From contig MNXO01000145.1 in assembly GCA_001872995.1 (NCBI GenBank), forward strand, positions 1-6,678: 6,678 nt of DNA, written 5' to 3'. The translations under genes and the position numbers were made by a program. The notes beneath the pieces are model-generated. The model searched no databases and was not told the origin of the DNA. It was given only the letters and a program-made list of their open reading frames with translations. Below are positions 1 to 6,678 of the stretch, piece by piece; position 1 is the first letter of the stretch; the number at the start of each line of letters is the position of its first letter. Origin of the DNA: Bacteroidetes bacterium CG2_30_32_10 (lineage in GTDB: Bacteria; Bacteroidota; Bacteroidia; Bacteroidales; CG2-30-32-10).

Positions 1-1
1 T

Positions 2-2644
2 CTTCCGCATTTTCTTGTTAAAAACCCTGAAAAAGTAGAAAATAAAGAGAAAATTAAAATTTCTTTTATAGAAAAACTCTCTGAATACAAGTTAGAGAAT
101 AATAAATATGTGCTTATTGTTTTATTTATTGTTCTTGGGATTTGTTTCGTCACGGCATGGGACGTAAAATTTGAAAGCGACATGACTTCGGTTAATTACT
201 TTCCCGATAAAATTGCCAATGCAGAGAATAACCTCAATAAAATAAGTGATAATAAGTTAAAATCAATATACCTAGTTTCTACCGGAAAGGATTTAAAAGA
301 AGCCATTAAGAACAGTACCTTTTTAAATAAAGACTTAGAAAGACTTAAATCAGAAGGAATCATAAAAACATTTGCCTCTATCAATACTATTCTGATTCCC
401 GATTCGCTACAAAATATTAAATTAAAAAGATGGAATAATTATTGGACACTAGAAAGAAGACAAACATTACAAAAAAAATTAATTGCAGCGGGAAATAACT
501 ATAAATTCAAAGAAACAGCTTTTGAAAAGTTTTACTTATTTATTAATAAACAGTTTAAACCTATTGATAATGCATCATTTGACTCCATAAACAAATTGTT
601 TTTAGACAGTTGGATAACCAAAACACCCGATTTGACAATGGTTGCCACTATTGTGAAAGCTGAAACCAAAGATAAGCAGGTAATTCTCAATACATTTTCC
701 AATAATTCTAATGTAGTTGTTTTCGATAAACAATTTTTAGCATCTAAGTTTGTTGATGTAATCAACAACGATTTTAATCTTATTCTACTGCTCTCATCTT
801 TGTTGGTTTTTGTATTCTTAGTTATTTCGTATGGTAGAATTGAATTGGGAATTATTGCATTTGTACCAATGCTTTTGAGTTGGATATTGATATTGGGATT
901 GATGAGCATCTTTGGAATCAAGTTTAACATCATTAACATCATTATTTCCACATTTATTTTCGGCTTGGGCGATGATTACAGCATATTTATTATGGATGGT
1001 TTGCTCGAAGAATATAAAACAGGAAAGAAAACACTTGCTTCTTATAAAACTTCTGTCTATTTATCGGCTTTTACTACTATAGTTGGCTTGGGAGTATTGC
1101 TTTTTGCTAAGCATCCCGCCTTGAAATCAATTGCATTGATTACCATAATTGGTATGTTTTCAGTTGTTCTAATTTCAAATACCATTGTACCACTTCTTTT
1201 TAAATGGTTGATTTATAAAAAGAAAAAAAGACGAGCCCAGCCGGTTACTTTTTATATTTTAATATATGCAATTGTTTGTTATACCTATTACTTGGTGGGA
1301 TGTCTTTTTGTCTTTATTTCTGGATTCCTTATTAAATTAATACCAATTGGTAAAAAAAATCAGCAATACATCTATCACTTGCTACTCATGTATTCCAATC
1401 GTTCGGTGATGTTTATAATGTTTTTTGCAAAGAAACGAGTTATAAACAAGAAGAATATTGATTTTAAAAAGCCTCATATCATTATATGCAACCATCAGTC
1501 AATTATTGATATTCCTTTAGTATTAACCTTTACACCAAAGCTAATTGTGCTCACTACAAACTGGGTATGGAATTCTCCAATTGTTGGTAAAATTGTAAGG
1601 ACAGCCGATTTTTATAATGTAACTTCTGGTTTAGACAAGCTCATCCCGTTTCTACAAGAAAAAGTTAATGATGGTTACTCTATTCTTGTGTTTCCTGAGG
1701 GTACTCGTTCCGAAAATAAAAAGATTAAACGCTTCCATAAAGGGGCTTTCTATCTTGCAGAGAAACTTAAATTAGATATTGTTCCTGTAATAATTAATGG
1801 AACTGCCGATTACGTCTCAAAAGGAGAGTTGTTAGGAAAGAAAAGCACCATCACTGTTAAATACCTTAATCCAATCCCATTATCAGATATTAGTTTTGGC
1901 GATAATTATTCTGCCCGTGCAAAAGCAATTTGTGATTATTTTAGAGCAGAGCATGAATCTTTGCTTCAGGAATATTACAGGAAACCAGCTTATTTTAAAA
2001 GTAAACTATTAAAAAACTATGTTTACAAAGGTCCTATTATTGAATGGTATTTGAAAGTTAAATTAAGATTAGAAAAGAATTATACTTTTTATCAAAATCT
2101 AATACCTCCTAAGGCAAGTATAGTAGATATTGGTTGTGGGTATGGTTTTCTCTCCTATATGTTGGCTTTTCTATCCGAAAACCGCAAAATTACTGGTATA
2201 GATTTCGACGAAAACAAAATTGCTATTGCCAACAATTGCAAAGAAAAGAATGACAACATCAACTTATACCATGGCAATGCGTTAGATTATAATTATAACA
2301 AATCGGATGTGTTTATTTTAAGTGATGTATTGCATTATTTGCCCGAAAATCAACAAGAGCAACTAATTCTAAAATGTATTGAAAATTTGAATAGCCATGG
2401 GATGATAATTATCAGAGATGCCGACAATGAGCTTGGTAAAAGGCACATTGGAACTAGAATTACTGAGTTTTTCTCCACCAAATTTGGTTTTAACAAAACC
2501 CTCGATAACAACAAGCATTTATATTTCGTTTCAAGAAGTACCATCAATAATATCATTATAAAATATAGTGGTTTGCAAATGGATGTTATTGATAATTCCA
2601 AATTTACTTCAAATATTTTTTATATAATTAAAAAAATAGCTTGA
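2..2644 (+). CDS. Trifunctional MMPL exporter / PlsC-type acyltransferase / SAM methyltransferase fusion (5'-truncated by window)
   Basis: The frame is open to the left edge, so the true start lies outside and the GTG at 110 is internal. Three modules are visible. (1) C-terminal half of an MMPL/RND transporter: a membrane segment near 107-160, a large presumably periplasmic loop to about 770, then five membrane segments up to about 1205. The segment near 945-1000 carries the FGLGDDYSIF motif (paired Asp at 971-976), the usual place for proton-relay acidic residues. (2) A further hydrophobic stretch at about 1241-1340 leads into a lysophospholipid acyltransferase-like domain with HX4D (His 1493, Asp 1508) and FPEGTRS (1691-1711). 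(3) From about 2090, a class I methyltransferase with the SAM-binding motif VDIGCGYG (2123-2146), an acidic GIDFD strand end, and a DVLHYLPE post-motif. All catalytic motifs look intact. This architecture is known in Bacteroidota flexirubin/aryl-polyene clusters, where it is thought to acylate, methylate and export the lipid; the exact substrate is inferred. The stop is 4 bp before the oxidoreductase gene. Confidence 0.93.
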   Translation, partial: LPHFLVKNPEKVENKEKIKISFIEKLSEYKLENNKYVLIVLFIVLGICFVTAWDVKFESDMTSVNYFPDKIANAENNLNKISDNKLKSIYLVSTGKDLKEAIKNSTFLNKDLERLKSEGIIKTFASINTILIPDSLQNIKLKRWNNYWTLERRQTLQKKLIAAGNNYKFKETAFEKFYLFINKQFKPIDNASFDSINKLFLDSWITKTPDLTMVATIVKAETKDKQVILNTFSNNSNVVVFDKQFLASKFVDVINNDFNLILLLSSLLVFVFLVISYGRIELGIIAFVPMLLSWILILGLMSIFGIKFNIINIIISTFIFGLGDDYSIFIMDGLLEEYKTGKKTLASYKTSVYLSAFTTIVGLGVLLFAKHPALKSIALITIIGMFSVVLISNTIVPLLFKWLIYKKKKRRAQPVTFYILIYAIVCYTYYLVGCLFVFISGFLIKLIPIGKKNQQYIYHLLLMYSNRSVMFIMFFAKKRVINKKNIDFKKPHIIICNHQSIIDIPLVLTFTPKLIVLTTNWVWNSPIVGKIVRTADFYNVTSGLDKLIPFLQEKVNDGYSILVFPEGTRSENKKIKRFHKGAFYLAEKLKLDIVPVIINGTADYVSKGELLGKKSTITVKYLNPIPLSDISFGDNYSARAKAICDYFRAEHESLLQEYYRKPAYFKSKLLKNYVYKGPIIEWYLKVKLRLEKNYTFYQNLIPPKASIVDIGCGYGFLSYMLAFLSENRKITGIDFDENKIAIANNCKEKNDNINLYHGNALDYNYNKSDVFILSDVLHYLPENQQEQLILKCIENLNSHGMIIIRDADNELGKRHIGTRITEFFSTKFGFNKTLDNNKHLYFVSRSTINNIIIKYSGLQMDVIDNSKFTSNIFYIIKKIA

Positions 2645-2648
2645 CAAT

Positions 2649-4145
2649 ATGGATAAATATGATGTAGTAATTGTTGGTAGTGGTTTGGGTGGCTTACTTT
2701 GCGGCAATATTCTTAGCAAAGAAGGTTATAGCGTTTGTATTTTAGAGAAAAACCATCAAATTGGTGGTTGTTTGCAAACATTTACCAGAGACAATTGTGT
2801 GTTTGATACTGGCATTCATTATCTTGGTAGTCTTGACGAAGGACAAATACTAAATCAGTATTTTAAGTATTTTGGTTTGATGGATAAACTAAAACTTAAA
2901 AAACTTGATAAAGACGCCTTTGATATCATCTATTTTAATGATAATAAAAAAGAATATCCTTATGCGATGGGGTATGACCATTTTATTGAAACGCTTGCTC
3001 AGTCTTTTCCCCACGAACGACAAGCTTTGATTACCTATTGTGATAAATTAAAAGAAATTAGTAGTTCTCTGGCTTTATATAATTTAAAAGAAATCACTTC
3101 TACTTTTATAGAAACTCAGTATTTTAAAGAAAATGCGTATGATTTTATTCAAGCAACTTTCAAAGATAAGAGGTTGCGCAATGTAATAGCTGGCTCAAAT
3201 GGACTTTATGCGGGTGTTCCAGAAAAGACGCCCTTATTTATTCATGCCATTGTTAATGCTTCTTTTATTGAAAGCGCTTATCGTTTGGTAGATGGAAGCC
3301 AGCAAATGGATGATTTATTATCAGATACCATCATTCAAAATAATGGAATTATTAGAACTAATAGTAAAGTAACAAGATTGGTTTGCGAAAACGATAAAGT
3401 AGCCTATTGTGAGATTAATAACACCGAAAGAATTGAAGCCAAATACTTTATTTCTGATATTCACCCAGAACTCACCCTCGATATTCTTGAAAATGATATA
3501 TTGAGAAAAGTATATCGCAACCGAGTGAAGAGCTTAGAAAGCACTATATCTTCTTTTGCATTATATATTAGTCTTAATGAAAACTCTTTTAAATACCTGA
3601 ACCATAATTACTATTATTTTTCTAATAATAGTGTTTGGTATGCCAGCACTTATTCGGAAACTGAATGGCCCGAGAGTTATTTACTATTAACTCCAGCCAC
3701 ATCAAAGTCAGACATATATGCTGAGAGCATTATTGTTATGACATATATGAAATACGAAGAATTAAAACAATGGGAAAACACTACCGTTGGCAAGCGAGGA
3801 GAGGATTATTTGAAATTTAAAAAAAATAAAGCAGAGCAGTTATTGGATAAGATTGAAATACGATTTCCCGAATTACGAAAGCATATTAAATCTTACTATG
3901 CTTCCACTCCTTTAACCTACAGAGATTATACGGGAACAAAAAACGGTTCGCTTTATGGAGTGCTTCGCGACAGCAACGAACCAATGAAATCTTTTGTTTC
4001 TCCAAGGACTAAAATCTCCAATTTGATATTTACCGGACAAAATGTTATTTTGCATGGAGTGCTTGGTGTAACCATAGGAGCTGTGCTCAGTTGTGCCGAA
4101 ATAGTTGGCTTAAATTACCTTATAAAAAAAATAAAACAAGTCTAA
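2649..4145 (+). CDS. FAD-dependent oxidoreductase, phytoene desaturase / retinol saturase-like
   Basis: This is a complete protein of 498 residues, the normal length for the carotenoid desaturase/isomerase and retinol 13,14-reductase superfamily. The N-terminus has the dinucleotide-binding Rossmann motif GSGLGG (residues 10-15), an acidic ribose-binding residue after the second strand (ILEK, Glu33), then IGG (38-40) and DTGIHYLG (53-60), all typical of this family. The C-terminus has the matching FAD motif, TGQN (462-465) followed by LHGVLGVTIGA, which closes the FAD site. No signal peptide is seen, so it is probably cytoplasmic or peripheral to the inner membrane. The ATG sits 4 bp after the preceding stop and the Rossmann fold begins at residue 5, so the start is secure; no Shine-Dalgarno is visible. 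In polyene-pigment clusters such enzymes are proposed to desaturate, saturate or isomerise the polyene. Direction of reaction and substrate cannot be read from sequence, and a true phytoene substrate is unlikely because no carotenoid synthase is in view. Confidence 0.92.
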   Translation: MDKYDVVIVGSGLGGLLCGNILSKEGYSVCILEKNHQIGGCLQTFTRDNCVFDTGIHYLGSLDEGQILNQYFKYFGLMDKLKLKKLDKDAFDIIYFNDNKKEYPYAMGYDHFIETLAQSFPHERQALITYCDKLKEISSSLALYNLKEITSTFIETQYFKENAYDFIQATFKDKRLRNVIAGSNGLYAGVPEKTPLFIHAIVNASFIESAYRLVDGSQQMDDLLSDTIIQNNGIIRTNSKVTRLVCENDKVAYCEINNTERIEAKYFISDIHPELTLDILENDILRKVYRNRVKSLESTISSFALYISLNENSFKYLNHNYYYFSNNSVWYASTYSETEWPESYLLLTPATSKSDIYAESIIVMTYMKYEELKQWENTTVGKRGEDYLKFKKNKAEQLLDKIEIRFPELRKHIKSYYASTPLTYRDYTGTKNGSLYGVLRDSNEPMKSFVSPRTKISNLIFTGQNVILHGVLGVTIGAVLSCAEIVGLNYLIKKIKQV

Positions 4146-4160
4146 TTGCTTATATAAATA

Positions 4161-5867
4161 TTGAATATATTGGCTTCTAAAAGAAAAAAAATACGTATTG
4201 GTTGTTTATTAACAAGTTTAATTTTGTTAATTTCATTTTGCATTGTTTTCAATATCATTACAAAGCTCACACCACCAAAGCCCACAGACTTGAGTTCCCT
4301 GAAGTTGCAACGTATTCAAATAGACTCCAATTTTTATGTTTGTGGCAACAATTGGTTACAAAAAAACAATTACGGATTGTGGGAGTTATATGTGGAGGGA
4401 ACTGCTTTTGAACGTGGTGTAATTAATGGCAAACTTACAAAAGACCTTATCTGGAAACAAGAAGATGCTTTCGTTGAACAAATTAACCAAATCATTCCTT
4501 CAAGATTTTACTTACATTTTCTAAAGTACCTTATTTCTTGGTTCAATCGTGACATAGACCAATGCATTGAGCCTGAATATTTGCTCGAAATATATGGCAT
4601 CTCTCAATCTGCCTCTAACAATTACAATTTTATTGGTTCAAAATACGAAAGAATTCTTAATTATCATGGGGCGCACGATATTGGTCATGCTATGCAGGAT
4701 TATCATATTGTTGGTTGCACTTCCTTTTCTACTTGGGGCTTAAAATCTGAAGACACCACTCTACTCATTGGCAGAAACTTCGATTTTTACGTAGGAGATA
4801 AATTTGCCGAAGACAAAATTGTTTGTTTTATCAATCCTGATAAAGGATATAAACTGATGATGGTTACTTGGGGTGGCATGATTGGGGCTGTTTCGGGAAT
4901 GAACGAAAAAGGGCTAACCATTACATTGAATGCTGGTAAATCCGAAATACCTTACGAAGCAGCAACCCCTATCTCCATCATTGCACGTGAAATTCTTCAA
5001 TATGCTAAAAACATTAATGAAGCTTTTGCTATTGCTAAAAAACACAAGTCGTTTGTTTCAGAGTCTTTAATGATTGGTTCTCTCGAAGACAATAAAACCG
5101 TGATTATCGAAAAAACACCACTCACAACCACCATGTTTGCTTCTGATACTAATTTTATTATTTGTTCCAACCATTTTCAAAGCAAAGAACTTAAAAACAC
5201 CGATTTAAACATACAAAATATTAAAGAAAGTTCATCTATGTTTCGCTACAATCGTGTGATGGAATTGTTAAATAGTTACCCAACAATGAATGTAACCAAT
5301 GCAGCAGAATTACTCAGAAACAAAGAAGGATTAGGCAATAAACAAATAGGAATGGGTAACGAAAAAAGCATCAATCAGCTTATTGCACATCATTCCATTA
5401 TTTTTAAACCTGCACAAAAAATGGTTTGGGTTTCCACCAATCCCTATCAATTGGGTGCGTATGTTGCTTACGATTTAAACAAAATATTTGCAAACTTCAA
5501 GGGATTAAAAGTGAAGACCGAAATTATAACGCCCTCTCTCACTATTGCAGCCGATTCTTTTTTGCTTTCTTCCGACTACCAAAGCTATTTAAAATACAGA
5601 AAATATAAACAATTGCTTTCTTTCTTTATCAAAAATGCACCATATATTCAGTTGCCAGAGAGTTTCATAATTTCTTTTATCAACACCAACCCTAAAAACT
5701 ATTTAACATTTATGCTCGCAGGGGAATACTATCAAAAGAAAAACAATTATTCAAAAGCCATGGTATATTACCAGTTAGCTTTAACTAAAGAAATTGCCAC
5801 GCATACAGAGCAAAATCAAATAAATGAAAACATTACCAAATGCAAAAACCATATTGATAATGATTGA
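4161..5867 (+). CDS. Membrane-anchored C45-family (penicillin acyltransferase-like) Ntn-hydrolase with C-terminal TPR-like tail
   Basis: The 568-residue protein begins with a basic stretch (KRKKIR) and one hydrophobic segment at residues 13-34, reading as a signal anchor that places the enzyme outside the inner membrane. The C45/IAT-like domain begins near residue 72 (LYVEGTAFERG). The predicted autocatalytic nucleophile is Cys186 in VGCTSFSTWG (codon 4716-4718), with cleavage expected between Gly185 and Cys186. Further family landmarks are GRNFD (204-208), the WGGMIGAVSGMNEKGL region (237-252), LNAG (256-259) and CSNHF (335-339). Residues about 512-545 (MLAGEYYQKKNNYSKAMVYY) resemble a single TPR helix pair. 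Family members transfer or hydrolyse acyl groups on amides or esters; the substrate here is unknown, but operon context suggests the polyene lipid. The TTG start is chosen because an in-frame stop lies at 4155-4157 and the first ATG is residue 178, which would delete the propeptide; TTG at 4170 is an alternative. It lies 15 bp after the oxidoreductase and overlaps the HAD gene by 8 bp. Confidence 0.9.
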   Translation: MNILASKRKKIRIGCLLTSLILLISFCIVFNIITKLTPPKPTDLSSLKLQRIQIDSNFYVCGNNWLQKNNYGLWELYVEGTAFERGVINGKLTKDLIWKQEDAFVEQINQIIPSRFYLHFLKYLISWFNRDIDQCIEPEYLLEIYGISQSASNNYNFIGSKYERILNYHGAHDIGHAMQDYHIVGCTSFSTWGLKSEDTTLLIGRNFDFYVGDKFAEDKIVCFINPDKGYKLMMVTWGGMIGAVSGMNEKGLTITLNAGKSEIPYEAATPISIIAREILQYAKNINEAFAIAKKHKSFVSESLMIGSLEDNKTVIIEKTPLTTTMFASDTNFIICSNHFQSKELKNTDLNIQNIKESSSMFRYNRVMELLNSYPTMNVTNAAELLRNKEGLGNKQIGMGNEKSINQLIAHHSIIFKPAQKMVWVSTNPYQLGAYVAYDLNKIFANFKGLKVKTEIITPSLTIAADSFLLSSDYQSYLKYRKYKQLLSFFIKNAPYIQLPESFIISFINTNPKNYLTFMLAGEYYQKKNNYSKAMVYYQLALTKEIATHTEQNQINENITKCKNHIDND

Positions 5868-6489
5868 CAAACATATTAAAAACATAATTTTCGACTTTGG
5901 CGGAGTAATTCTCAATATAAATCCACTGATTACATACAATCGCTTTAATAAACTGGGATTAGCTAATTTATATGAAGGTATCGAATTTTCTAATCCCGAT
6001 GAGGCTTTGTTGTTATATGAAAAAGGGCTCATTTCGTCTAATGATTTTAGGGAAAAATTAAAGGAAAAACTCAGCCATCCCATCGAAGACTGCGAAATTG
6101 ATGAAGCATGGAATGCGATGTTGCTCGATATTCCTATAGAAAGGGTAGTACTGTTAAATAAATTGAAAACCAAATACAATACCTATTTGCTTAGCAATAC
6201 CAACGAAATTCATTACATTGCCTACACCAATCTGTTTAAGCAAAACTTTGGTTACCCGCTATCCAATTTGTTTAATGAAGCCTATTTTTCGTTTATGCTG
6301 CATCTAAACAAACCAAATAAAGAAATTTATCAATATGTAATTAATCAAAATTCGTTGGTTGCAGAAGAAACCTTGTTTATTGATGACTCTATTGTCAATA
6401 TAGAAGGAGCAAAAGCAGTGGGACTTAAAACACATCATTTGACTGCTAATGAGACTATCAATGATTATTTTAACCATTCTATAAATTAA
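5860..6489 (+). CDS. HAD-superfamily phosphatase, YihX-like (HAD-IA)
   Basis: The 209-residue protein has all four HAD motifs: motif I IIFDFGGVIL with nucleophile Asp12; motif II LLSNTNEIH (110-118); motif III Lys151 in LNKPNKEIY; motif IV FIDDS with Asp175-Asp176, which bind magnesium. The helical cap between motifs I and II includes EKGLISSNDFREKL, close to the matching part of E. coli YihX (a sugar-phosphate phosphatase), as is SNTNxxH. As in YihX-like proteins, the position two after the nucleophile is Gly rather than the usual Asp. The ATG at 5860 is preferred over the one at 5824 because it places motif I about ten residues from the N-terminus, as in the family, and gives a short 8 bp overlap with the previous gene, consistent with coupled translation. 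It is probably a soluble cytoplasmic phosphomonoesterase; the substrate is unknown. It may be a passenger in the operon rather than part of the lipid pathway. Confidence 0.9.
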   Translation: MIDKHIKNIIFDFGGVILNINPLITYNRFNKLGLANLYEGIEFSNPDEALLLYEKGLISSNDFREKLKEKLSHPIEDCEIDEAWNAMLLDIPIERVVLLNKLKTKYNTYLLSNTNEIHYIAYTNLFKQNFGYPLSNLFNEAYFSFMLHLNKPNKEIYQYVINQNSLVAEETLFIDDSIVNIEGAKAVGLKTHHLTANETINDYFNHSIN

Positions 6490-6546
6490 TACCGTTTAAC
6501 TTTCTGTAATATTTTTTTAAAAATAAACACAAAGCAAATCGGCATT

Positions 6547-6598
6547 TACCAATCTATTTTTTCTAATTCGATTGTATCTTTTAGAAAAAAGATTGGTA
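6547..6598. terminator. A/T-rich hairpin after the last gene, possible terminator
   Basis: An inverted repeat is visible: left arm 6547-6566 (TACCAATCTATTTTTTCTAA) and right arm 6581-6598 (TTAGAAAAAAGATTGGTA). They pair as 8 bp plus 10 bp, separated by a 2-nt bulge (6555-6556), around a 14-nt loop. It lies 57 bp after the HAD stop. No T-run follows the right arm on the plus strand, so it is not a textbook intrinsic terminator; the T6/A6 tracts are inside the stem. It could work as a terminator, protect the 3' end of the message, or be a regulatory dyad for the next gene. Confidence 0.45.
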
Positions 6599-6639
6599 TA
6601 ACAATTATACAATTCCCCTCAATATTTCAAGAAAATGAT

Positions 6640-6647
6640 TAATTTTG
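6640..6647 (+). promoter_or_regulatory. Putative Bacteroidota-type -7 promoter element
   Basis: TAATTTTG matches the Bacteroidota sigma factor consensus TAnnTTTG. No clear TTG-type -33 box is found at the expected spacing upstream (around 6612-6621 reads A/C-rich). If real, it would drive a gene starting just beyond the right edge. Its place after the hairpin and in the only non-coding stretch of the window favours it, but an 8-bp motif in A/T-rich DNA can arise by chance. Confidence 0.4.
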
Positions 6648-6678
6648 CAAAATAGTCAATAAGAAGTTTTTTTTGTAA

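Noticed and set aside
110..112. GTG at 110 as the start of the first gene
   Set aside because: The frame is open back to position 2 with plausible coding residues (LPHFL and a charged linker), and the MMPL module would otherwise lack its first half. The GTG lies inside a membrane segment, so it is an internal valine.
532..951. Minus-strand open frame of 139 codons
   Set aside because: It lies entirely inside the MMPL coding region, shows no recognisable domain, and is the antisense shadow of membrane-protein codons.
2649..4145. A carotenoid biosynthesis (crtI) assignment for the oxidoreductase
   Set aside because: Only the superfamily FAD motifs are shared. No crtB, crtY or crtZ genes are nearby and the flanking genes point to another lipid pathway, so no gene symbol was given.
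5824..5826. ATG at 5824 as the start of the HAD gene
   Set aside because: It would add 12 residues not typical of the family before MIDKHIKN and overlap the C45 gene by 44 bp. The ATG at 5860 fits the usual distance to motif I.
5781..6179. Minus-strand open frame of 132 codons
   Set aside because: It is antisense to the end of the C45 gene and the N-terminal half of the well-supported HAD gene. Its Ser/Phe/Ile/Leu-rich composition is typical of an antisense shadow.
6507..6528. T7/A5 tract (TATTTTTTTAAAAATA) just after the HAD stop as an intrinsic terminator
   Set aside because: There is no stable G/C-containing stem before the T-run and the self-complementary part has no loop, so it looks like ordinary A/T-rich spacer.

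Overview
The window is a compact, all-plus-strand block from an A+T-rich bacterium that is most likely a member of the Bacteroidota. Four signs support this: strong A/T codon bias, no recognisable Shine-Dalgarno sequences before the genes, a TAnnTTTG-type promoter motif near the right end, and a gene set matching the accessory part of Bacteroidota flexirubin/aryl-polyene (dialkylresorcinol-polyene) pigment clusters. Genus and species cannot be read from the sequence.

Layout: (1) position 2 to 2644 is the 3' part of a very large fused gene, open to the left edge. It encodes the C-terminal half of an MMPL/RND-type membrane exporter, then a PlsC-type acyltransferase, then a class I SAM-dependent methyltransferase. 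(2) 2649-4145 is a complete FAD-dependent oxidoreductase of the phytoene desaturase/retinol saturase type. (3) 4161-5867 is a membrane-anchored Ntn-hydrolase of the C45 (acyl-CoA:6-aminopenicillanate acyltransferase-like) family with a C-terminal TPR-like tail. It appears to begin at TTG. (4) 5860-6489 is a YihX-like HAD phosphatase overlapping gene 3 by 8 bp. (5) 6490-6678 is non-coding. It holds an A/T-rich hairpin that may end the operon and a promoter-like motif for a gene beyond the right edge.

The gaps of 4 bp, 15 bp and minus 8 bp indicate one transcription unit. A reasonable model is that the fused protein acylates, methylates and moves a polyene-type lipid across or within the inner membrane, the oxidoreductase alters its double bonds, and the C45 enzyme makes or breaks an amide or ester bond on the outer face. 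The HAD enzyme may be a passenger or may act on a phosphorylated intermediate. The core polyene genes (ketosynthases, dehydratases, acyl carrier proteins, ammonia-lyase, DarA/DarB-type enzymes) are not in view, so the pigment assignment is inference from gene content. No mobile element, CRISPR array, tRNA or rRNA was seen.
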